Made by a program: the position numbers and the translations under genes | Source: Streptomyces abikoensis | GTDB taxonomy: Bacteria; Actinomycetota; Actinomycetes; Streptomycetales; Streptomycetaceae | NCBI RefSeq assembly: GCF_014648775.1 | Contig: NZ_BMRT01000013.1 | Coordinates: 1 to 64,000, forward strand | Reading direction: 5' to 3' | DNA length: 64,000 bases | In this document: positions 17,707 to 25,020 of the stretch, piece by piece | Layout: each line of letters starts with the position of its first letter | Position numbering within the stretch: the stretch's first letter is position 1 | The notes under the pieces: model-generated | Database searches by the model: none | What the model saw: only the letters and a program-made list of their open reading frames with translations | What the model was told of the DNA's origin: nothing

Positions 17707-18034
17707 CGTCCCCTGCACGGCTTCGCAGGCCCCCTGTGTGTCTGGTTACCAGCCCCGGCGCTGGCGAGCCTCATAGACGCCCCTGACGGTCCGTACGCTG
17801 ACTCTCCCGAGGGGTGGTGGACACAGTACGGCGGGGGCGCTGGACGTGCGCTCTGGCGTCGTCCACATCCTCCAGGAGGCTGATCACCCGCCATGCTCCT
17901 TTCCGTGTGAGCCCTGCGGGGGCACCGCTGAAAGACCCCACGACTGGGTTGGCTGAGGTCCATTCCCGTGAGGTGGGTACGCCGCTCGCGGCAGGGGGAT
18001 GTGGTGTCTGCCCATCACCGTGAGCGGCAATGCT

Positions 18035-18074
18035 CCGTCCCCTCCATGCCGAAAAGATCGCATGGAGGGGACGG
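18035..18074. terminator. Strong 15-bp hairpin
   Basis: CCGTCCCCTCCATGC pairs perfectly with GCATGGAGGGGACGG around a 10-nt loop. It is about 330 bp past the small CxxC gene with no obvious gene between, so it may end that transcript or belong to a non-coding RNA. No U-tract follows. Confidence 0.6.
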
Positions 18075-18142
18075 GTAGGGATCCCCCGACCGAACCAGCC
18101 TTGAGCGGAGGCAGGCGTGCCGACCCTGAGATGTGACGGTCT

Positions 18143-18247
18143 CAGGCGCTATCGCCCCGGTCCGCCCCTTGACTGGGGTACCGCTCCCTGAGCGGTGAGG
18201 GACTGGCCCCGTCCGTGCGCTGACTGTGGCGTGCGGGCGGGGCTTTT
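18143..18247 (+). ncRNA. Structured element with tandem hairpins ending in an intrinsic terminator
   Basis: CTCAGG and CCCCGGTCCGCCCC lead into a CCCC..GGGG hairpin (18167-18178) and ACCGCTC-CCT-GAGCGGT (18180-18196). Then GCCCCGTCCGTGCGC (18206-18220) pairs over 15 positions, with G-U wobbles, with GCGTGCGGGCGGGGC (18229-18243), followed by TTTT. The first two hairpins recur at 44666-44720 downstream of the paralogous CxxC gene with a different sequence but the same pairing in the second stem. It could be a riboswitch- or attenuator-like leader or a conserved 3' structure. Its class is not recognised. Confidence 0.5.
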
Positions 18248-18253
18248 GCTGTC

Positions 18254-18409
18254 TTACGAACTGGCCCCAGAGCTCCGGTCGCGGACATACGTCCCGCGCT
18301 GAGGAACGGTGAACACGTAGCCTTCCTCGCGTAGAAAGCGCACTGCATTGCGCACTGTCTCACGGGCCACTCCGAAGCGCTGCACCAAGGTCGCCTCGGA
18401 GGGAATCCG
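18254..18409 (-). pseudogene. GntR-family DNA-binding domain fragment
   Basis: The minus-strand frame reads RIPSEATLVQRFGVARETVR then NAVRFLREEGYVFTVPQRGT ending SSGASS and a TAA at 18254, which is the winged-helix core of a GntR regulator. The N-terminus is cut off at 18409, where the sequence switches to the plus-strand small genes. GntR regulators of this type are typical of Streptomyces integrative elements. Confidence 0.65.
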
Positions 18410-18443
18410 ACGGTTTACGCCGCATCACCTCACCCGGCACGTC

Positions 18444-18623
18444 ATGCCGCCGGACACACGCCCACTGATCCCCAGATACCTGGTCGAGTGGGAACGGAAG
18501 CAAACCGACGAACGACGCCAGCGGCGCGAGCGACACCGAGCCGTAGAAGCAGCATGGGAAGGCCGGGACTACCCCTACAGCTATCCCGGAGCGCCGTTCC
18601 CCACCATGGCGGTGAACGCGTGA
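18444..18623 (+). CDS. Small hypothetical protein, mobile-element type
   Basis: A 59-residue frame (PPDTRPLIPRYLVEWERKQT start, YPGAPFPTMAVNA end), basic and helical. It overlaps the next small gene by GTGA, an arrangement seen in Streptomyces integrated-element cargo. No function is recognised. Confidence 0.5.
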   Translation: MPPDTRPLIPRYLVEWERKQTDERRQRRERHRAVEAAWEGRDYPYSYPGAPFPTMAVNA

Positions 18624-18796
18624 ACGCCGCACGCTGCTGCCGCTGCGGCAGATGGACGGAAGCCCCCGTGACCGTCGGGTGGCGCGACACCGGAAGCGGC
18701 CCCGGGCACACGATCAGCGCATGCCCCGACTGCGCCCCCACAGTCCCCGTCAGGCCGTCTCCCGAGGACACGCAGAGCGTCCTCACCCCACGTTGA
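18620..18796 (+). CDS. Small zinc-ribbon-like protein
   Basis: A 58-residue frame starting with the GTG that overlaps the previous stop. CCRCGRW near the start and CPDC near residue 38 form a plausible four-Cys zinc site. Translationally coupled to the gene before it. Function unknown. Confidence 0.5.
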   Translation: MNAARCCRCGRWTEAPVTVGWRDTGSGPGHTISACPDCAPTVPVRPSPEDTQSVLTPR

Positions 18797-19145
18797 TCAG
18801 CACCACCCGCAGCACCCCGCCCCACCTGGCCACACACCAGGCGGGCCCCATCCGCAGACCACCCCGTTACGGGCATCGGGATTCCCCGGGGCTGAGGAGC
18901 ATCCCCGCGTGCGCAGGGAGCGCAAGTCATGGTGGCCACCTCGACACCTTGACCGACAACACGGACCCCGAGAATGCACAGGCATCTTCCGTCACGATCC
19001 TGAGGGAAATCACACGCGACGCCCATGGCGCCAACCTCAAGGTGGCCTGGGGCCACTCTGAGCCTCTGTCAGCTGGACCGCGCGTCGTCTTCGCCAGAGA
19101 CGGAGCCGCTCTCGTGGCTAAGTCAACGACATCCGACCTGGCCCT
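18797..19145. other. Intergenic stretch with one lone decayed CRISPR repeat
   Basis: A damaged repeat (CATCCCCGCGTGCGCAGGGA at about 18900) stands alone. A plus-strand open frame runs through, but its product is not recognised and it lacks a clear start. No cas1 or cas2 is found between here and cas6e. Confidence 0.45.
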
Positions 19146-19868
19146 TCAACGCGTCAGGACTAGACCACAGCTGTAGGCACGGGCATGGCCGAGGCCGTTG
19201 GAAAGGATCTGTGTGAAGGTCTCTGGGTCGGTGACGGTCAGCCTTCCTCTGATCTCCGCGCGGGCAATGCGCAGACCCTTGTGCGGAGCAGGGCTGGAGA
19301 CCGTGGGCAACATGCGGACCGCAAGGTTCGCCGGGTCGGCAGTGGCTCCGATCCGAACCACGCCGTCCTCGCCTGTCGCAGGTTCGCCTTCGGCTTGAAG
19401 GCGCCGTAGAAACCAATTCTTGACGTGGTCGGGCTTGGTGTGGGCGACTCGTGCGCCGCGGGTCCTCTCCAGGCCCGGTCCGCCTGTCGGCTTGCTGTGG
19501 ATGGGATTAATGACCGTACGGAAGCCGAGAACGTCTCCGGCCCTGATGGTGCGGTCCACGGTGATGATGTGTGGCTTGTCGGTCAGGGCTTTCCGGGGGA
19601 TACGGCTCCAGTCGCCCGGTACCCGCGACTGCACGACCAGTACGAGAACCGCCTCCTTGAGGTCCACCGACCACGTCGACAGGACGCCCATCTGGGCACG
19701 GGCGGTGGGGGCGCCGTCCTCGACCCAGCCGAGGAACCCGCTCATGACCGTGCGATGCATCTCATGGGCATCTACCAAGGACTTGGCTACATACGGGTGT
19801 CGGGCGTCCAGGCTCAGGATGGAGTGGGTGGCGACGAAGCGGGCCGCCTTGGCGCGTGTGCTCTTCAC
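19146..19868 (-). CDS. cas6e: Cas6e, CRISPR RNA endoribonuclease
   Basis: The last gene of the Cascade operon, about 240 residues. It should cut the I-E repeat hairpin of the pre-crRNA and stay bound to the 3' handle. The C-terminal Gly-rich loop GLGHARAYSCGLVLTR is the Cas6e signature and the protein ends right there, as usual. His residues near the N-terminus (HEMHRTVM) are in place to be catalytic. The GTG at 19868 is chosen over the ATG at 19886 because it overlaps the cas5e stop as GTGA, matching all other junctions in the operon. Confidence 0.93.
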   Translation of the reverse strand: MKSTRAKAARFVATHSILSLDARHPYVAKSLVDAHEMHRTVMSGFLGWVEDGAPTARAQMGVLSTWSVDLKEAVLVLVVQSRVPGDWSRIPRKALTDKPHIITVDRTIRAGDVLGFRTVINPIHSKPTGGPGLERTRGARVAHTKPDHVKNWFLRRLQAEGEPATGEDGVVRIGATADPANLAVRMLPTVSSPAPHKGLRIARAEIRGRLTVTDPETFTQILSNGLGHARAYSCGLVLTR

Positions 19869-20710
19869 GGGATGATGTGGTCCCATCCGGTAGCGGTCGG
19901 GGCGATGGTGATACGTGTACGGCTCTCCCAGCGCGTGGTGTGGCCCCTGCGTTCTGGATCAAAGCTGACCGGCTGGTCGCTGATGGGGCTGGCTCCCACG
20001 GCTCCAGCGGGGCTCTGGATCCAAGCCCAGGGGGGGCGGCCAGGCTCCGGGCTCTCCGGCCCGGGCAGCAGCTGCTTTGCGGTGAAGACCTCCGCGAGGA
20101 CGCCGGGCAGGATGCCGGCGGCCAGCGTGCCGGAGGGTGGGCAGGACTTTCGTCCCAGCCACAGCAAGCGCTTCGGGTGTTCCAAGGCGTGGGCGATCTC
20201 TTCCAGCCGTCCCTGGTTCTCGTGCTGGAGTCCGACCACAAATGCGGCATCAGCCAGATACCAGCGTTCGGTGATTAGTGCCGTGCGGGAAAGCTCGCCG
20301 GAGACGAGTGTGCCGGACACGGGGTCAGCGGCGATCTTCTTGGGAGACCCGTACCACCTGGCCAGCTCATGGTGGCCAAAGCTGTTCTCGGTGGCTGCGT
20401 CCAGGCTTGCCGAGACGGCAGCGGCCCGCCGGTGGTCGGTGATGATGTCGCGCGGGCGAAGCGGGTACTTGCCGGCTCCGACGGTGTGGTAGTCGCGTAC
20501 AGGAGTGCCCGGGTGGTCAGCACGGACGCCGAAGTGGAGCTCAGCGAGGTCATCAATCGGTGCGGTGCGGTCACGGCCAAGAGCGGCGGCACACAGCCCG
20601 ATCACCGCCGACTTCGTGGGGCGGCTGTGGGTGTCGCGGCGCGAGAAGCGGGACACCGCCCCCCAGGACTGCAGGGGAGCGGCGAGCCGTAGGAGCAGGA
20701 CATGCGTCAC
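19865..20710 (-). CDS. cas5e: Cas5e, Cascade 5'-handle subunit
   Basis: A 281-residue protein starting with the family hallmark VLLLRLAAPLQSWGAVSRFS (RAMP fold, then RDTHSRPTKSAVIGLCAAAL). It caps the crRNA 5' handle. RWYLADAAFVVGL and the GRKSCPPSG stretch, typical of Cas5e, are present. It starts GTG at 20710, overlapping cas7e by GTGA. Some members extend the C-terminus; this one has a ~60-residue Pro/Trp-rich tail. Confidence 0.95.
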   Translation of the reverse strand: MTHVLLLRLAAPLQSWGAVSRFSRRDTHSRPTKSAVIGLCAAALGRDRTAPIDDLAELHFGVRADHPGTPVRDYHTVGAGKYPLRPRDIITDHRRAAAVSASLDAATENSFGHHELARWYGSPKKIAADPVSGTLVSGELSRTALITERWYLADAAFVVGLQHENQGRLEEIAHALEHPKRLLWLGRKSCPPSGTLAAGILPGVLAEVFTAKQLLPGPESPEPGRPPWAWIQSPAGAVGASPISDQPVSFDPERRGHTTRWESRTRITIAPTATGWDHIIP

Positions 20711-22047
20711 GCAGTCAGCTCCTTGATCTTCGTCACGGGCTTCGCGCCGAGGGCCTTCAGCTCTCCGAGCAGATTGTCGATCTGCGGGTCGTAGGTGAGA
20801 ACGCGACCGGTTTTGATGTCGGGCCGGCGTTCGCTGACGAAGGCATGGTGTGCAAGCAGCCGCCTGACCGCGGCCGGACCGGCAGGTCCATCCTCGCCCT
20901 TCTCGTCGATCGGCTGCTGGAAAGCTCCGGCGTAGTTGTAGGGGCGGTCTCCTTCAAAGGCGAGGACCAGGGCGGGCAACGATCCGGTGGAGGCGGTGGA
21001 GTTCTTCTTCGCCTCAGGGAAGGCGTCTACAAAGGAGTTGACGAACTCGGCTTCGGCAGCGACCGAGGCTTCTTCTGCCTCTTCCTCCGACATCCCCGCC
21101 GCACGGAGGTTCTTTCGCAGCTTGATACGGTCCAGCACGGCGTGCCGGTAGAAGGTACCGGAGATCAGGGACTGGTAACCAGTCATGCCGGCACCAGCAT
21201 CATCGGCCGCGTCCAGGAAGTCCAAAGCATGCTTCTTCCGGTCGAGCTTGGCGTCATCAGCGGCGGCGTAGAAGTCATCTACTTGTTCGGCCTCGTGGAC
21301 TGTGAAGGCATGACTGCTTTGAACCGCGCCGTCGACGTTGGGGGAATCGGCGATCTCCGCGAGAAACCGTCCGTAGAGGGCGATGTCAATGGCATCCCGA
21401 GGGGCAAGCGCAGTGAGGACCGCGGCGCGGGTCCCCGGCGGGAGTGCAGGCAAGTCCTTGGCCGCGGCAGAGGACTCCGGGGCTTCCGCTGACTCGGCGT
21501 CCGTGTCGGCGGCAGCCTTCCGCGTACCCTTCTTGGGCTTTGCAGAGGAAGCTTGAGCTGCCGAGTACTCGACGGTCCAGGTCCGGAGTTCCTCGCTGTG
21601 GTCGGCGATGTGCGCGGCGATACGGGAGCCGGCGTCGGCCGGTGCGAACAGGAGCACCTTGGTCAGGTTGGCGACGGTCTTCTTCGCCGGATCGCCGAAT
21701 TTCAGACCGGTTGCCTCGATGACCGCGCGGGCCGTCCGTACCGCCTCGTCCTTGTCCCAGCCGTGCTGAGAGGCCAGCTCACGGGCAGTGATCAGCGCCC
21801 ATTCGCGTGTACGGATGCCGGTGCTCCGCCCGGCCAAGGCACCGACCCCGGCGTTGGCACGGTCCCGGGCGTGGACCCGCTCGGCACGGCGTCGCGCTTG
21901 GCTCGTGATCATGTGACGCTCGGCTCCGCCGTAGACGATCGACTTGGGCGCGCCGTTTTCGTCGCGCACGGGCAGCACGGCGATGAGGGTCTCCAGCAGA
22001 TGCAGGGAGAGGAACGGGCTGCCGGTGAAAGTCGCGGTGGTGGTCAC
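20707..22047 (-). CDS. cas7e: Cas7e, Cascade backbone subunit
   Basis: The crRNA-coating backbone subunit, about 446 residues with the GTG at 22047, which overlaps cse2 by GTGA. N-terminus LSLHLLETLIAVLPVRDENG and the motif GGAERHMITSQARRRA match Cas7e. It is longer than the usual ~350-380 residues because of an Ala/Lys/Glu/Ser-rich low-complexity insert (KPKKGTRKAAADTDAESAEA) near residue 165-200. The C-terminus (RPYNYAGAFQQPI) is conserved. Confidence 0.95.
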   Translation of the reverse strand: MTTTATFTGSPFLSLHLLETLIAVLPVRDENGAPKSIVYGGAERHMITSQARRRAERVHARDRANAGVGALAGRSTGIRTREWALITARELASQHGWDKDEAVRTARAVIEATGLKFGDPAKKTVANLTKVLLFAPADAGSRIAAHIADHSEELRTWTVEYSAAQASSAKPKKGTRKAAADTDAESAEAPESSAAAKDLPALPPGTRAAVLTALAPRDAIDIALYGRFLAEIADSPNVDGAVQSSHAFTVHEAEQVDDFYAAADDAKLDRKKHALDFLDAADDAGAGMTGYQSLISGTFYRHAVLDRIKLRKNLRAAGMSEEEAEEASVAAEAEFVNSFVDAFPEAKKNSTASTGSLPALVLAFEGDRPYNYAGAFQQPIDEKGEDGPAGPAAVRRLLAHHAFVSERRPDIKTGRVLTYDPQIDNLLGELKALGAKPVTKIKELTA

Positions 22048-22685
22048 GTGTTGGTGCCCTTCGTGGTTGTGTCGGCGGTCGCCTCGCCGTTCCCGGCGCG
22101 TCCGGCTCGGGGCGGGGGTGTGTGGAAGTCGACGGCCCATTCGTAGGCGATGCGGGCCTTGCGGTCGTTCCAGCGGCTGAGGTCCTCGGCGAGCTGGGCC
22201 CACGATGGAGGCCTTTGGTCGCAGGCGCGGAGGCGTGCGACCGCGTGCTGGAGGTGGCGCCAGGGGATCCGGCGGCTGGCAACGATCCGGTCGATGAGCC
22301 GGGCGGCTCCGGGGTCGTCGGGACCGCGACCGGCACTGCTGCCGATCCGGCGGGCGGCCTCGCCCAGGGTGCCGAAGCCGTACGAGGGAGTGGGACGGCC
22401 CTGGTGGTAAACCCCGAAGAGGAACGCCACCTGCTCGTAGATCTCGCGCTGGTCCCGCGTTGGGCTGAACCAGCCGGCTCTGATGTGGGCGGTGGTCGTC
22501 AGGTGCGGTCGGCGTAGGTCGGCCAGTTGCCCGTATTCCCGGTTTCGTACGAGGCTCACAAGCCAGGAGGTGAGGTGCTCGCCGGGCTCGCCTTCCGGAG
22601 TGTACGAGGAGGGGCGGTCCGGGTCTTCCTGTTTGCGTCCGGGATCGGGCAGGGATCTGGCCTTGGAGACGGGCTCGGTGCTCAT
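22044..22685 (-). CDS. cse2: Cse2 (CasB), Cascade small subunit
   Basis: A 213-residue helical, basic protein in the small-subunit position. YGQLADLRRPHLT, AFLFGVYHQGR and GAARLIDRIVASRRIPWRHL are Cse2-like. The subunit dimer stabilises the displaced DNA strand in Cascade. The ATG at 22685 overlaps the cse1 stop (ATGA). Confidence 0.93.
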   Translation of the reverse strand: MSTEPVSKARSLPDPGRKQEDPDRPSSYTPEGEPGEHLTSWLVSLVRNREYGQLADLRRPHLTTTAHIRAGWFSPTRDQREIYEQVAFLFGVYHQGRPTPSYGFGTLGEAARRIGSSAGRGPDDPGAARLIDRIVASRRIPWRHLQHAVARLRACDQRPPSWAQLAEDLSRWNDRKARIAYEWAVDFHTPPPRAGRAGNGEATADTTTKGTNT

Positions 22686-24289
22686 GCTTTCCCCCCTCGG
22701 AGTTCGGCCGGGGCCTTGGCGTGCGCCAGCTCGTCGTCGTAGCGCCGTAGGGCTGCGGCCCGTGCCTGGGCACCGCGGGAGTTCCTCGGCAGTGAGTCAA
22801 GGGACTCAGCAAGGAACTTCCGGGCCGTGGTGGATACGACTGAGGCATAGGCAAGGAGGCACTCTTGGACGACCTCACCTGCGGTGATGTCGTCCAGAAG
22901 GAGGTCGAACTGCTCCTCTGTCGCCTCCCAGTGCTTCCACCGCACGTCGAAGCGTGCTATCTGCTGGTTCTTGTCCGCTGGCTTCGGGTTCGGATACGTG
23001 ATGGTCCAGGCTGCGTAGGCGGCCTTGCTCAGGCTTGTGGCCACATACTCGGCGATCTCCGACCCGCGCAGCGAGGCGTGGTACAGCCTGGCTTCCAGCC
23101 CTGGCGCGAAGGGGAAGACGCCGGAGACCCAGGTAATGGCCGTGGTTTGTTTGGCGACGAGTCCGACTGCCCACAAGTTGATGTGTCGGGCGGGGCTCTG
23201 ACCGGGCTCTGGCGCGACATCTACTGGGGGGAAGAGTGCGAGCCTCTCGTAGAGGTTCTCGCCTGCATTCATCGTGGTGGCATCGCGTGCTTTGGCCACG
23301 GCGGCGTAGAGGGCGTGGGCGTCACGCCAGACGGCACGGGAGGCTGATGCCCATAGCGGCTTCTTGGTCCCGTCGGTCTTCTCGGCGTAGACGGCGTCCT
23401 GTAGGTGGTGTTCCTCCAAGGCGAGCAGTTCGCCCGCGCCCATCAGCACTCGGTCGATGGTGGTCCCGTCGGGGCCGGGGCGAAGGAGTATCGAGCGGCC
23501 GAGGGAGCTGTGCAGGTCTGCGGGGCCGCTCACGGCGCGGCCGTCAGGCTTCACCTTGAAGCCTCTCCGTTCCTTCCCGTTGGTCCAGGAGCGGTTGAAC
23601 TCGCCTCGCGGTCCGGAGAGGGGGGCCAGGTTCAGGCGCAGCGTCTCGCCGAGGGTGGGGCCGAGCGCGATGACGCGGATCCGGCTGGTGAGGCGGCCGA
23701 TGGCGAGGTTGGTGATGGTGGGGCCGAGTGTCGCCTTCCCCGAGATCCGGGCTCGGCCGGCGGGCCCGTACACGTGCTGTGTGAGCATCGCTCGGAATGC
23801 CTTGGCAGCGGGTAATGGCTGTGGATGGTCGAGGTGATGGTGGTCGAAGAACTGGTTGTAGTCGCCGACGTGCTCAATGACCACCTGTGCGGGTCCTGCC
23901 CCGTGTTGGTCAAGGAAGGGAGCGAGGAGTACGTTCTGGCCAAGTGGCTCAGTGGGATGGAAGAGGTCCCAGATCCCTTCGTCCTTGGCCAGCCACTTGG
24001 CAGCGTTACGAAACGTGTCTTGTGTGTCGACCCAGGCCGGCCACTCCCTGGCGGTGGCCGGATACGTTCCCGATGCGTAGCAGATGGCCAGCAGGTATTC
24101 GAGGAGAGCGACCTGCTCACCAGGGGTCGCTCCTTCCACGGACAGCAGCTGGTCGGCGTCCTCCAGTAGGCCGATGAGGCTGCGCTCGACCCGGGCGCCA
24201 GTCAGTGTCAGTGCCTCGGCGCATGCTTCCCATCGGGGGTCCCATCGAGGGCGTGTGGCACCTGTGGGCGGGGTACGGGATTCAGCCAA
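22682..24289 (-). CDS. cse1: Cse1 (CasA), Cascade large subunit
   Basis: A 535-residue large subunit that normally recognises the PAM and recruits Cas3. Family segments include WDLFHPTEPLGQ, FFDHHHLDHPQPLPAAKAFRA with AMLTQHVYGPAGRARI, and GRSILLRPGPDG. The N-terminus is divergent: the usual FNLxxxPWIPV opening is absent and the protein starts with a Pro/Arg-rich WDPRWEACAEALT. It is the first gene of the operon. A GC-poor 100-bp stretch upstream carries a weak inverted repeat (TCAACTC/GAGTTGA, 24386-24414). Confidence 0.93.
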   Translation of the reverse strand: MAESRTPPTGATRPRWDPRWEACAEALTLTGARVERSLIGLLEDADQLLSVEGATPGEQVALLEYLLAICYASGTYPATAREWPAWVDTQDTFRNAAKWLAKDEGIWDLFHPTEPLGQNVLLAPFLDQHGAGPAQVVIEHVGDYNQFFDHHHLDHPQPLPAAKAFRAMLTQHVYGPAGRARISGKATLGPTITNLAIGRLTSRIRVIALGPTLGETLRLNLAPLSGPRGEFNRSWTNGKERRGFKVKPDGRAVSGPADLHSSLGRSILLRPGPDGTTIDRVLMGAGELLALEEHHLQDAVYAEKTDGTKKPLWASASRAVWRDAHALYAAVAKARDATTMNAGENLYERLALFPPVDVAPEPGQSPARHINLWAVGLVAKQTTAITWVSGVFPFAPGLEARLYHASLRGSEIAEYVATSLSKAAYAAWTITYPNPKPADKNQQIARFDVRWKHWEATEEQFDLLLDDITAGEVVQECLLAYASVVSTTARKFLAESLDSLPRNSRGAQARAAALRRYDDELAHAKAPAELRGGKA

Positions 24290-24530
24290 GATGCATCGTT
24301 CGCTCTCTGCTCACAAACGTTCCCTGCTGGAATAAGGCTGGACCGTAGCATGCGAACGAGGGCGTCATGGTGCATTCTGAGAACTTCAACTCATCTTTTA
24401 CGAGGTGGAGTTGAGAGAGACTGCCACGCTGGCAGCGCGGGACCCGCTTGGCCACGGGACGGACACTGAGGGCCTGCATGCGCCTGATTCTGTCGATTGC
24501 AGAAGGCGGAGTCAGACGCGCAGCCGGTTT

Positions 24531-24615
24531 CTGCATCCCCGCGCACGCGGGGAGAAGGTCGTGCTCTGCTCACAAACAGGTCCATCCCCGCAGGAGCGGA
24601 GCCACGCAGGCGCCG
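24531..24615 (-). CRISPR. Decayed CRISPR remnant beside the cas operon, 2 repeats
   Basis: Two damaged repeats, at about 24531 (CATCCCCGCGCACGCGGGGA then GAAGG) and 24589 (CCATCCCCGCAGGAGCGGAG), lie 58 bp apart. No leader is recognisable. The intergenic region 24290-24701 holds no gene. Confidence 0.65.
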
Positions 24616-24701
24616 AGGTTAGCCGCTCTTCGCACGCCGGCGCCAGAGCGCCGGGTGATGGACGGGCTCGGTCTCATCACCCAGCGAGGCTGGCGCGACA
24701 G

Positions 24702-24881
24702 TTAGCGCTGGCCGCGGCGCCGCACGAGGATCGTCAGCGTCGCCCTGGCATCGCGGCGGCGCTCCGGGCTGCGGGAGATCACCGAGGACGCGGCCACGGC
24801 GAAGATGGCGGTGGCGTAAGCGAGCCCGGTAGCAGCGGTCAAGGTGGTCGCGTCGTGAAGCACGGACAGCAGAACGGACAT
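24702..24881 (-). CDS. Small single-pass membrane protein
   Basis: A 59-residue frame (ATG at 24881 behind AAGGGGGA) with a central hydrophobic stretch (TLTAATGLAYATAIFAVAAS) and a basic tail (RSPERRRDARATLTILVRRR). It is divergent from the NACHT-type gene at 25021, 139 bp away, and upstream of the cas operon in the same direction. Function unknown. Confidence 0.55.
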   Translation of the reverse strand: MSVLLSVLHDATTLTAATGLAYATAIFAVAASSVISRSPERRRDARATLTILVRRRGQR

Positions 24882-25020
24882 TTCAGATCCCCCTTGGGTA
24901 CGTGGCCTGGCGCTCTTACCCGCCGGCCCGGTCCCCCAGGTATCCCGTGTCCGGGGACTGTCCCGCGACGTTCGAAGATCCAGATTAAGCGCATTCCCGC
25001 AGGTCAGAAGGGGGAAAAAG

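Noticed and set aside
16902..19145. Search for cas1, cas2 or cas3 near the operon
   Set aside because: No frame here shows the Cas1 or Cas2 folds or a Cas3 HD/helicase motif; only element remnants and debris are present.
20560..24335. Several 70-310 residue plus-strand frames over the cas operon
   Set aside because: They are antisense shadows; the minus-strand Cascade genes overlap precisely by 4 nt.
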